Positions 1-6,154 of a stretch of DNA of 7,447 nucleotides are shown one piece after another. Location of the stretch: positions 1 to 7,447 of the forward strand of contig CAMFHW010000200.1 in NCBI GenBank assembly GCA_945952175.1, in the 5' to 3' direction. The DNA is from an uncultured Phenylobacterium sp. (lineage in GTDB: Bacteria; Pseudomonadota; Alphaproteobacteria; Caulobacterales; Caulobacteraceae). The stretch's first letter is position 1. Every line of letters begins with the position of its first letter. A model generated the notes under the pieces. The model worked only from the letters and a program-made list of their open reading frames with translations, ran no database searches and was not told the DNA's origin. The translations under genes were made by a program, and so were the position numbers.

Positions 1-49
1 ATCTACACGTAAGGAGTCGTCGGCAGCGTCAGATGTGTATAAGAGACAG
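1..49 (+). other. Residual Illumina Nextera i5 adapter (technical, not genomic)
   Basis: Positions 1-8 (ATCTACAC) match the end of the Illumina P5 sequence. Positions 9-16 (GTAAGGAG) match the Nextera index usually called S505/N505. Positions 17-30 match the Nextera read-1 primer stretch TCGTCGGCAGCGTC, and 31-49 match the Tn5 mosaic end AGATGTGTATAAGAGACAG. The four blocks are contiguous and in library order, so this is untrimmed adapter fused to a contig end. Genomic sequence begins at position 50. In the frame of the downstream gene the adapter carries a TAA at 10-12, so it must not be used to place a start for that gene. Confidence 0.98.
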
Positions 50-720
50 ATGCGGTCAAGGGCGACGCCCGCCAGGCCGGCGCCCCGGTCGCGGCCGCCC
101 ATCAGCGCGCCGCGATCGCCGCCCTGATGGCGACCCTGTCGCCCGCCGAGCTCGACACGCCCGAGCCCCTGCTGCCCCTGCTCACCGCGGGCCAGTCCGG
201 CGACAATGACCGCCAGTACGACATCGAGGTCCTGGGCGACATGGGCGGGCCGGTCTTCGATCCCCTGGCCGCCGCCGACGTGGCCGCGGGCCTGACCGTC
301 GACGCCCTCTCCAACCCCGACCGCCTGGCCCGCCTGATCGACCAGCATCGCCGCGATCCCGGTCAGCCCGGCGCCGGCGAAGTGTTGGACAAGCTGATCG
401 CCACCACCTTCACGCCCGGCCAGGGCCGCCTCGCCGAGGTCGCGCGCCGCATCCAGGCCCGCACGGTTCTCGATCTCGCCGCCGTCGCCCGCGATCCCAA
501 GACCCCGCCGGCGGTCGCCGCCGAGATCGGCCAGCGTCTCGCCGACCTCGCCGTGAAGCTGAAGGCCCAGCCCGGCGCCGACCCCTCCGAGCGCGCCCAT
601 CGCACGCGCCTCGCCGCCCTGCTCACCGACAAGGACGCGCTCGCCAAGGTGCTGGACGATCCCAAGCAGAAGCCCGACGTGCCGCCCGGCATGCCGATCG
701 GGGATGACGGGGACTATTGA
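50..720 (+). CDS. Zinc-dependent metalloprotease (met-zincin, DUF4953/DUF5117 type), C-terminal fragment
   Basis: The open frame enters directly from the adapter junction (first full codon at 52) and runs to TGA at 718-720, giving about 222 residues with no credible start of its own. It is therefore the 3' end of a longer gene. The tail has the pattern I associate with the C-terminus of large secreted zinc-dependent metalloproteases with DUF5118, DUF5117 and met-zincin (DUF4953) modules. Near the middle is GGPVFDPLAAADVAAGLTVD, followed by helical segments such as NPDRLARLIDQHRRDP, and the end is proline-rich (PPGMPIGDD). The HExxH catalytic motif would lie upstream and is not in the window, so activity cannot be judged. 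Such enzymes are normally exported and about 800-900 residues long. The gene converges on lysS, with an inverted repeat between them. The family call rests on remembered sequence pattern. Confidence 0.72.
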
Positions 721-728
721 GTACGCTC

Positions 729-829
729 TTCCTCTCCCCCCTTGAGGGGGAGAGGGTAGGGTGAGGGGGAAGCTCGGGGCCTGAAAAGGGCCCTCACCTA
801 ACCTCTCCCGCCTCAAGGGGGGAGAGGAA
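729..829. repeat. Long GC-rich inverted repeat between convergent genes; probable bidirectional terminator
   Basis: The left arm (729-767) and right arm (791-829) are reverse complements. The outer 19 bases pair perfectly, and most of the remaining 20 pair if one indel is allowed. The core reads CCTCTCCCCCCTTGAGG. A loop of about 23 bases separates the arms. The repeat sits 8 bases after the metalloprotease stop and ends 9 bases from the lysS stop, so transcripts from either side would form the same long hairpin. No clear U-tract follows on either strand, so a simple intrinsic terminator is not certain. Similar C-tract/TTGAGG palindromes are, as I recall, dispersed intergenic repeats in Caulobacterales genomes. 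Confidence 0.85.
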
Positions 830-838
830 CAGGCTCGG

Positions 839-2530
839 TCAGTCCCCGGCGAGTTCGCCCTTCAGCGCCCGCTCGATCAGGTCGATCGTGCGGTCGACGC
901 CGAAGATCGCCACGAAGGAGCCGAAACGCGGCCCCTGGCTCTGGCCGAGCAGGACCTCGTAGAGCGCCCCGAACCAGGCGCGCAGCGGCTCGAAGCCCGC
1001 GGCCTTGCCGGCCTCGAACACCTCGTTCTGGATCGTCTCGGCGTCTGCGCCGGCCGGCAGGGCCTTCAGGCGCCCGACCAGGTCCTCCATCGCCGCCCGC
1101 TCCTTGGCGTCCGGTGCGCGGAAGCTCTTCGAGGGCTTCACGAAGTCCTCGTAATAGTGGATCGCGTAGTCGCTCAGCCGGTCCAGCAGCGGCTCGTTCT
1201 GCGGCGTCGCGCCGGGGATGTAGTTGCGGATGAAGCCCCACAGGATGTCCTTGGTCGAGGCGTCCGCCGCCGAGACCAGGTTCAGGAGCAGGGAGAAGCT
1301 GACCGGCGAGCCCTTGGCCGGCGGCTCGCCGCGATGGACATGCCAGGCCGGATTGTCGATCGCCGGCGCATTGCCGCCCTCGGCCCGCGCCCGGTTGAAC
1401 GCGTCGAGCTGCTGCAGGTACTCGTCCGTGGCCTTGGGGATCACGTCGAAATAGAGCCGCTTCGCCGACTTCGGCGACTGGTACATGTAGTAGGCGAGGC
1501 TCTCCGGCGCGCCATAGCGCAGCCACTCCTCCATGGTCAGGCCGTTGCCCTTGGACTTGGAGATCTTCTGGTTGTTCTCGTCCATGAAGAGCTCGTAGTG
1601 GAAGGCTTCCGGCGGCTCCGCGCCCAGCACCTTCACGAGCTTGTTGGACACCCGCACCGAGTCCACGAGGTCCTTGCCCGAGGCCTCGAAGTCGACGCCC
1701 AGCGCCGTCCAGCGCGCCGCCCAGTCCGGCCGCCATTGCAGCTTCACGTGGCCGCCCGTCACCGGAACCTCGGTCGGCGTCCCGTCCTCGTCCGGGAAGA
1801 CGATGGTGCCCTTCTCGACATTGCGCGACAGCGTCGGCGCCTGCAGCACGCGGCCCGTGGTCGGGCTGATCGGCAGGAAGGGCGAATAGGTCGCCCGCCG
1901 CTCTTCGCCCAGGGTCGGCAGCATCACCCCTTGGATCGCGTCGAACCGCGCCAGGATCCGCAGCAGCACCTCGTCGAACCGGCCCGACCTGTAGGTCTGC
2001 GTCGACGACATGAAGGTGTAGTCGAAGCCGAACCCGTCGAGGAAGGCGCGCAGGCGGGCGTTGTTGTGCGCCCCGAAGCTCTCGTGCTCGCCGAAGGGGT
2101 CGCGCACGCTGGTGACCGGCTTGTCGCGGTCCTCTTCCAGCATGGCGTGGTTGGGCACGTTGTCCGGGATCTTCCGCAGCCCGTCCATGTCGTCGGAGAA
2201 GACGATCAGCTGGGTCGGGATCGCGTCTTCGGTGAGCGCGCGGAAGGCGTTGCGCACCATGGTCGGCCGCGCCGCCTCGCCGAAGGTCCCCATGTGCGGC
2301 AGGCCCGACGCACCAAACCCGCACTGGAACACAACCGGCCTGTTCAGGGCCTCGAAGGTCGCCACGGCCTGCGCGGCCTTGCCCTGCGCGATCAGGCTCG
2401 CAGCGAGATCACGCTCGGCGTCGGTCAGACGCAGGCGCAGGATACGGGCCAGCAGGATGCGGGCCTGTTCGAACGGCCAGCTCTTGGCCTCGCGGGCCTG
2501 GGCGGAGAGCCCTTGCAGGGATTGGGACAT
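839..2530 (-). CDS. lysS: Lysyl-tRNA synthetase, class I (LysRS-I)
   Basis: This enzyme charges tRNA-Lys with lysine using ATP in the cytoplasm. The 563-residue product has the class I signature pair: a HIGH-type motif GLPHMGT (residues 76-82) and a KMSKS-type loop KISKSKG (322-328). The Rossmann-fold region also contains QCGFGASG, and WRPDWAARW lies at 266-274. These mark the archaeal-type class I enzyme that replaces class II LysRS in many alphaproteobacteria; in some annotations the gene is called lysK. The length is normal for the family. I chose the ATG at 2528-2530. An in-frame TTG 36 bases upstream would add 12 residues that look non-conserved. Neither start has a strong Shine-Dalgarno, so translation may be leaderless or near-leaderless. 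A short stem (GGGCG-TTAG-CGCCC, 2536-2549) lies just upstream. The gene diverges from phnD. Confidence 0.96.
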   Translation of the reverse strand: MSQSLQGLSAQAREAKSWPFEQARILLARILRLRLTDAERDLAASLIAQGKAAQAVATFEALNRPVVFQCGFGASGLPHMGTFGEAARPTMVRNAFRALTEDAIPTQLIVFSDDMDGLRKIPDNVPNHAMLEEDRDKPVTSVRDPFGEHESFGAHNNARLRAFLDGFGFDYTFMSSTQTYRSGRFDEVLLRILARFDAIQGVMLPTLGEERRATYSPFLPISPTTGRVLQAPTLSRNVEKGTIVFPDEDGTPTEVPVTGGHVKLQWRPDWAARWTALGVDFEASGKDLVDSVRVSNKLVKVLGAEPPEAFHYELFMDENNQKISKSKGNGLTMEEWLRYGAPESLAYYMYQSPKSAKRLYFDVIPKATDEYLQQLDAFNRARAEGGNAPAIDNPAWHVHRGEPPAKGSPVSFSLLLNLVSAADASTKDILWGFIRNYIPGATPQNEPLLDRLSDYAIHYYEDFVKPSKSFRAPDAKERAAMEDLVGRLKALPAGADAETIQNEVFEAGKAAGFEPLRAWFGALYEVLLGQSQGPRFGSFVAIFGVDRTIDLIERALKGELAGD

Positions 2531-2585
2531 GGCGCGGGCGTTAGCGCCCAAATCCGCCCGCCTCAAGCGGACTTTTCGCGAGCGG

Positions 2586-2603
2586 CTGTCGGAGAGCCGT
2601 CAT
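2586..2603 (+). promoter_or_regulatory. Candidate PhoB-binding Pho box
   Basis: The sequence reads CTGTCGG-AGAG-CCGTCAT: two 7-base direct repeats at an 11-base period, as in the classical Pho box (CTGTCAT, 4 bases, CTGTCAT). The first half matches 5 of 7 consensus positions and the second 6 of 7. It lies 43 bases before the phnD start. The same region is upstream of lysS on the other strand, but the orientation suits phnD. The link to phosphate starvation fits the product. No convincing -10 hexamer was found at the expected distance, so this remains a motif-level prediction. Confidence 0.5.
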
Positions 2604-2615
2604 AGAACTGCTGCA

Positions 2616-2630
2616 AGACGTCTGACGTCA
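2616..2630. promoter_or_regulatory. Two overlapping 8-bp palindromes (possible operator)
   Basis: AGACGTCTGACGTCA contains the perfect palindromes AGACGTCT (2616-2623) and TGACGTCA (2623-2630), which share one base and repeat GACGT at a 7-base spacing. They lie just before the phnD Shine-Dalgarno (GGGGGAG, 2632-2638), in the probable 5' leader. They could be a dimeric regulator site or coincidence. No known regulator is assigned. Confidence 0.35.
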
Positions 2631-2646
2631 CGGGGGAGCGACGCCA

Positions 2647-3648
2647 ATGATCTCGCGCAAATCGGTGCTGGGCCTGGCCCTGCTCGCGGGCCTCGCCGCC
2701 TGCGGAAAGCCGGCCCAGAAGGCGGCCGGCGATCCCAACGTCATCCGCTTCTCGATCGCCTCGACCGAGAACGTCCAGGCCCAGCAGAAATCCTGGACGC
2801 CGTTCCTCGCGGACTTCTCCAAGGCCACCGGCCTGAAGGTCCAGCCCTATTACGGCTCGAACTACACCGCCCTCATCGAGGCCATGCGCTTCAAGCAGAC
2901 GGAGATGGGCTGGTTCACCAACCAGTCGGGCCTGGAGGCCGTGCGCCGCTCCGGCGGCGAGGTGTTCGCCCGCACCTCCAAGCCCGAGGGGCCGGACGGC
3001 TACCAGTCGGTGATCGTGGTCAAGAAGGGCTCGGGGATCACCCTCGACAAGCTGCTCAAGTGCGACCACACGATCAATTTCGGCATGGGCGACGCCAAGT
3101 CGACCTCCGGCACGCTCGCGCCCATGACCTACCTGTTCGCGCCGAAGAACATCACGCCCGGCGCCTGCTTCAAGACGGTCAAGTCGGCCAACCACGAGGC
3201 CAACCTGCTCGCCGTCTCCACCGGCGTGCTCGACGCGGCCACCAACAACACCCAGTCCATGGTGCGCCTGGCCTCCAAGACCGAGCCCGCGGCCCAGGCG
3301 GCGATGAAGAACCTGCAGGTCATCTGGACCTCGCCCACCATCCCGGAAGACCCGATGGTCTGGCGCGCCGACCTCGACCCGGCGATCAAGGCTAGGATCG
3401 CCAAGTTCTTCTTCTCCTACGGCGTCGGCGACAGCCCCGAGGCCAAGCGCCAGCGCGCCGTGCTGAAGGAGATCGAGACCGGCCCGTTCCACCCCGCCGA
3501 CGCCAGCCACCTCCTGCCTGTCCGCGAGATGGAAGCCACCGAGCTGCTTATCGAGGCCAAGAACAAGAACGACCCCACGGCCATCGCCAAGGCCCAGGCC
3601 ATGCTCGACGCCGTCCACGCCGAACAGAAGGCCAAGGCGGGGTCGTAG
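2647..3648 (+). CDS. phnD: PhnD-type phosphate/phosphite/phosphonate ABC transporter substrate-binding lipoprotein
   Basis: This is the periplasmic ligand-capture component for a phosphonate-, phosphite- or phosphate-type ABC importer. The 333-residue product starts with a short lipoprotein signal (MISRKS, hydrophobic core, lipobox LAAC) with the lipid-modified cysteine at residue 19. The PhnD fold signature follows: YYGSNYTALIEAMRF (68-82), the 'measures gene dose' segment TEMGWF (85-90), and the phosphate-gripping loop GDAKSTSGTLAP (148-159). Candidate ligand residues further on are NHE (182-184) and GVLDAATNN (193-201). The ATG has a good Shine-Dalgarno (GGGGGAG) 8 bases upstream. A Pho-box-like repeat precedes it. 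No ATPase (PhnC) or permease (PhnE) gene follows; the next gene is on the other strand. It therefore works with a transporter encoded elsewhere or as an orphan receptor. The actual ligand cannot be told from sequence. Confidence 0.92.
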   Translation: MISRKSVLGLALLAGLAACGKPAQKAAGDPNVIRFSIASTENVQAQQKSWTPFLADFSKATGLKVQPYYGSNYTALIEAMRFKQTEMGWFTNQSGLEAVRRSGGEVFARTSKPEGPDGYQSVIVVKKGSGITLDKLLKCDHTINFGMGDAKSTSGTLAPMTYLFAPKNITPGACFKTVKSANHEANLLAVSTGVLDAATNNTQSMVRLASKTEPAAQAAMKNLQVIWTSPTIPEDPMVWRADLDPAIKARIAKFFFSYGVGDSPEAKRQRAVLKEIETGPFHPADASHLLPVREMEATELLIEAKNKNDPTAIAKAQAMLDAVHAEQKAKAGS

Positions 3649-3658
3649 CGTCTCATCC

Positions 3659-3852
3659 GCTCATCCCGGCGAACGCCGGGACCCAGGTCCTATGGCTCTG
3701 AAATCGGGCCGAAGGCCGATTGTTCAACCACAAAGGCCACGAAGCACACCAAGGGGCAGCACATCTTCTTCGTGTTCTTCGTGCGCTTCGTGGTTCAAAT
3801 CGCGGACACGCCGAGGCTTCCGATCTGGATCCCGGCGTTCGCCGGGACGAGC
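3659..3852. repeat. Nested palindromic intergenic repeat (two inverted-repeat layers)
   Basis: The outer arms at 3659-3686 and 3825-3852 are reverse complements at 26 of 28 bases. Each arm is itself a hairpin (TCCCGGC-GAAC-GCCGGGA at 3664-3681 and TCCCGGC-GTTC-GCCGGGA at 3830-3847). Inside them a second pair at 3723-3753 and 3768-3798 matches at about 25 of 31 bases and is built from CACGAAG / CTTCGTG units ending in GTGGTTCAA. The element fills nearly all of the gap between the convergent phnD and 3906-4661 genes, so its hairpins may end both transcripts. The inner arms belong to the same family as the repeat at 5146-5411. No transposase or open frame is inside, so it resembles a non-autonomous, REP- or MITE-like element. 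Confidence 0.85.
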
Positions 3853-3905
3853 GGGGGTAGGGAGGGTCTCGATCTCTCCCTGTCGTCATCCCTGGGTTGG
3901 AGCCC

Positions 3906-4661
3906 CTAGGCCCCCGCGCAGCCGATCTTCTTCTTCATCGCGCCCACCTCGGCCAGGCTCAACTTGGCGTGGGTGGCCACGGGGATGAACTGGTGCTGCT
4001 CGTGGACCAGCTCGAAGCGCTTGCCATCCACCGTGCGCCACACGAGGTTGCCGCAGTCTTCCGGCGCATTGGCGTAGCCGCCCACATAGTCCACCGAGGC
4101 GTACACCCCCGGCCGGCTGATATTGGCCGGGTTGTCGTACCAGGTGATGCCGACGATCTTGCGGTCGCCCTTCTCCCCAGCCTCCTTGTTGAACCGCGCC
4201 GCGTCGTCGGCCCAGCCCTCGGCCATGCGCAGGGTGTCGGCGTCGAACATGGCCAGCGCGGTCTTGAAGTCGCCCATGTCGCGGGCGCCCAGGAACCTGT
4301 CGGTCGCCGCCAGCACCGCCGCGTCGTCATGCGGCGCGACCACCTTGGCGTTGGAGGCCAGCTTGTCCACGCACCGGAAGTCCTGGCTCATGGTCAGCAC
4401 GCCCTGGGTCGAGGTCGCCGAGTTCAGCGCCGTATCCTGGCCATAGCGATAGCCGCCGAACTCCACCTTGCGACGCCCGCACAGCAGGGTCGCCTTCTTC
4501 TCCACCGAATAGAGCGCCTCATCCAGGACCACGCCCTTGCCGCGCACCGTGGCGCGATAGCTGTCCTGCCCCAGGGGCGTGACCTCCAGGCGGGGGTCGG
4601 CGGCGGCCTGTCCGAACGACACGGCGGCGAGGGCGGCGGCGAGAAGGAGGGAAGCCCGCAT
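3906..4661 (-). CDS. Exported protein of unknown function with two cysteine pairs; C-terminal half DUF4019-like
   Basis: The 251-residue product begins with a Sec signal peptide (MRASLLLAAALAAVSFGQAA, predicted cut near AAA|DP), so it is periplasmic or secreted. The N-terminal half (about 25-100) is predicted beta-rich with Cys61 and Cys97. The C-terminal half (about 113-251) starts with a helix-loop-helix (AVLAATDRFLGARDMGDFKTALAMFD) and continues with a strand pattern ending in DGKRFELVHEQHQF, with Cys203 and Cys248. This half resembles the DUF4019 layout. The start at 4659-4661 is supported by a perfect AAGGAG at 4669-4674, 7 bases upstream, and by the signal peptide. A longer in-frame reading is rejected because it crosses the upstream gene. 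It lies 29 bases after that gene on the same strand, suggesting one transcript. Its molecular role is not known. Confidence 0.85.
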   Translation of the reverse strand: MRASLLLAAALAAVSFGQAAADPRLEVTPLGQDSYRATVRGKGVVLDEALYSVEKKATLLCGRRKVEFGGYRYGQDTALNSATSTQGVLTMSQDFRCVDKLASNAKVVAPHDDAAVLAATDRFLGARDMGDFKTALAMFDADTLRMAEGWADDAARFNKEAGEKGDRKIVGITWYDNPANISRPGVYASVDYVGGYANAPEDCGNLVWRTVDGKRFELVHEQHQFIPVATHAKLSLAEVGAMKKKIGCAGA

Positions 4662-4690
4662 CTCTGCGCTCCTTGTTTGAGGCGAGCGAC

Positions 4691-4978
4691 CTAGCGGATC
4701 TGCTCGGGATTGATCTTCTGGAAGTCGACGGTGGTGTCGCGGGCGTCGGCCTGGGACTGCTTGATCTGCTCGGGGGTGCGGCACACGCGCACCGGCATGC
4801 GCGAGCCGAGCTGGACGATCTTCTCGCACTTCATCTTGACCTTCTGCTGCTGTTCGAAGGTCAACGGCGCCGCGGTCGTCGAGGGCACGCCCGTCGCCGA
4901 AGGCCCGGACGCGGCGATCTGGGCGGGCGCCTGGATGGCGATGCTGAGCGCCACCGACAAGGCGGGAACAAGTAACAT
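4691..4978 (-). CDS. Small exported alphaproteobacterial protein with a conserved two-cysteine C-terminal motif
   Basis: The product is 95 residues. Its N-terminus is a signal peptide (MLLVPALSVALSIAIQAPA), so export is expected. An Ala/Ser/Thr/Pro-rich linker follows, then a charged C-terminal segment with KMKCEKIVQLGSRMPVRVC and RTPEQIKQSQ. The C-x10-12-GSR-x-x-x-x-x-C-R-T pattern occurs, as I recall, in many short uncharacterised alphaproteobacterial exported proteins; the two cysteines probably form a disulfide. The ATG at 4976-4978 has a GAGGA-type Shine-Dalgarno about 9 bases upstream, and starting there gives a clean signal peptide, while an earlier ATG would add a charged, non-signal prefix. 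It is the first gene of a probable two-gene leftward transcript with 3906-4661. I do not recognise a function. Confidence 0.82.
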   Translation of the reverse strand: MLLVPALSVALSIAIQAPAQIAASGPSATGVPSTTAAPLTFEQQQKVKMKCEKIVQLGSRMPVRVCRTPEQIKQSQADARDTTVDFQKINPEQIR

Positions 4979-5145
4979 CGTGTCGTCCTCGCAAGGGTTG
5001 TCCCCGAAACGATGGCACACGCAAAAATCCTCGTCACCGGCAATTGTATCAGCAGGTTACGCATCGGCCGCCGCGCCGGAAACGGCGCACAAATCGTGCG
5101 CGAGAATACCCTGAAACGCCCCGTTCAATCGCTCCGCCCAATCTC
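4979..5145. other. Non-coding upstream region of the leftward exported-protein pair
   Basis: This is the first third of a 511-base gap (4979-5489). It must hold the promoter of the leftward pair, but I found no convincing -35/-10 match on the minus strand. Short open frames here have no coding-like third-position bias and no plausible product. From 5146 onward the gap is dominated by palindromic repeats. Confidence 0.5.
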
Positions 5146-5411
5146 GAACCACGAAAAGCACGAACGGCTCAGCAGCCCGCCCGCGCGCAGCGCGATCCTT
5201 CCGATCCCGAGATCGTCAAGCCTGGCGCCCGTTCGTGTGGGTTCGTGTGGTTCGTGGTTCAAATCCTTCGAGCCCATCGGCCGCCGCGACGCCGCAAGAT
5301 GAGGAACCACGAACCACACGAATCCACACGAACAAGGGCGATCCGACAGCCAGCAGATCGAATGATGGCGCGCATCGCGCGCGTTCGTGTTTTTCGTGTT
5401 TTTCGTGGTTC
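5146..5411. repeat. Nested double palindrome of TTCGTG/CACGAA units
   Basis: There are four arms. The inner pair (5231-5260 and 5304-5333) are reverse complements at 29 of 30 bases around a 43-base loop; each has the layout GTTCGTGTGG repeated and ending TTCGTGGTTC, or its complement. The 5231-5240 block is duplicated exactly at 5241-5250. The outer pair (5146-5167 and 5383-5411) share the same start, GAACCACGAAAA, but the left arm lacks one CACGAA unit. The outer arms use A/T-tract spacers and the inner arms CCAC spacers, so the pairs are distinct layers. A perfect GCGCGC-ATC-GCGCGC hairpin (5368-5382) lies just inside the right outer arm. The element ends about 80 bases before the heme-binding gene. 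The unit GAACCACGAA/TTCGTGGTTC is shared with the repeat near 3723-3798. Confidence 0.88.
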
Positions 5412-5489
5412 TCCTTCTTCCGCGGCCCCTGAGCTTGACGATGGCCCGCGCCGACGGCATCGCTGCGCCGAAGCCCTCGGAGCCCCGCC

Positions 5490-6140
5490 ATGATCCAAGT
5501 CCCGGACGACATCTTCACCGAGCCGGAAGACGTCGATCCCGACGGCCTGGCCAATCTGGGCCCGCTCGCCCGCCTGGCCGGCGTCTGGGAAGGCCGCGCG
5601 GGCGTCGACATCAATCCCAAGGCCGAGGGCCCCGAGCGCCGCGACTTCCTCGAGCGCATCGAGATGCAGCCCATCGACCCCCAGGCCAACGGGCCCCAGC
5701 TGTTCTACGGCCTGCGCTACCACGTCCACATCCTGGCCTCCGACGAGGACGCCACCTTCCACGACCAGGTCGGCTACTGGCTCTATGAGCCGGCCACCGG
5801 CCTGATCATGCAGTCGCTGGCCATTCCGCGCGGCCAGGTGGCGCTGGCCGGCGGCCGCGCCTCCGACGACGGCAAGACGATCGTGGTCGAGGCCAAGCGC
5901 GGCTCCACCGAATTCGGCATCGCCTCGACCGCCTTCCTGGAGGCGGCCTTCCGCACCGACGCCTACCGTCTGGAGATCACCTTCAACGCGGACGGCACCT
6001 GGTCCTACGTCTCCGACACCATGCTGATGGTGAAGGGCCAGGACGAGCTCTTCCGCCACCGCGACCGCAACACCCTGACCAAGGTCGCCGACCCCAGGAC
6101 CAACCCGCTGATGCGTCCCCCCACGACGATCGAGGGATAG
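5490..6140 (+). CDS. Nitrobindin/FABP-like heme-binding beta-barrel protein
   Basis: The 216-residue product looks like a small cytosolic beta-barrel of the nitrobindin (THAP4-like, formerly DUF1794) group, some members of which bind heme and react with nitric oxide, peroxynitrite or peroxide. Supporting features are the entry motif LAGVWEGRAG (29-38), a middle strand pair YGLRYHVHIL (73-82), the segment HDQVGYWLYEPATG (91-104), and a C-terminal strand with FRHRDRNTL (188-196). In this family a C-terminal histidine is the heme ligand, and His190 is the candidate. No signal peptide is present. The ATG has GGAG at 5479-5482, 7 bases upstream. It converges with the thioesterase pair with only 14 bases between stops. 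The proposed chemistry is family inference; the barrel call is firmer than heme binding. Confidence 0.72.
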   Translation: MIQVPDDIFTEPEDVDPDGLANLGPLARLAGVWEGRAGVDINPKAEGPERRDFLERIEMQPIDPQANGPQLFYGLRYHVHILASDEDATFHDQVGYWLYEPATGLIMQSLAIPRGQVALAGGRASDDGKTIVVEAKRGSTEFGIASTAFLEAAFRTDAYRLEITFNADGTWSYVSDTMLMVKGQDELFRHRDRNTLTKVADPRTNPLMRPPTTIEG

Positions 6141-6154
6141 GGCTACGCGGCCGC

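Noticed and set aside
813..2324. A 503-codon minus-strand frame inside lysS in another frame
   Set aside because: It is a frame-shifted shadow of lysS with Arg/Gly/Ala-rich low-complexity sequence and no domain pattern.
2531..2566. A 12-residue N-terminal extension of LysRS from a TTG codon
   Set aside because: The extra residues look non-conserved and the ATG gives a normal family N-terminus; leaderless initiation at either site cannot be fully excluded.
1157..2605. A 482-codon open frame on the plus strand opposite lysS
   Set aside because: It is antisense to a clearly identified class I LysRS, its translation is low-complexity Arg/Leu/Val-rich, and long antisense frames are expected opposite GC-rich genes.
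2563..3618. A 351-codon minus-strand frame opposite phnD
   Set aside because: It is antisense to a well-supported binding protein, and its His/Gly/Arg/Leu-rich composition is typical of shadow frames.
4662..5024. A long N-terminal extension of the 251-residue exported protein (to 372 residues)
   Set aside because: It runs through the neighbouring small exported-protein gene in a different frame and would bury a clean signal peptide that has a perfect AAGGAG upstream.
5146..5411. A CRISPR array suggested by repeated TTCGTG units
   Set aside because: The units are about 10 bases long, in inverted orientations, with no unique spacers of regular length and no cas genes.
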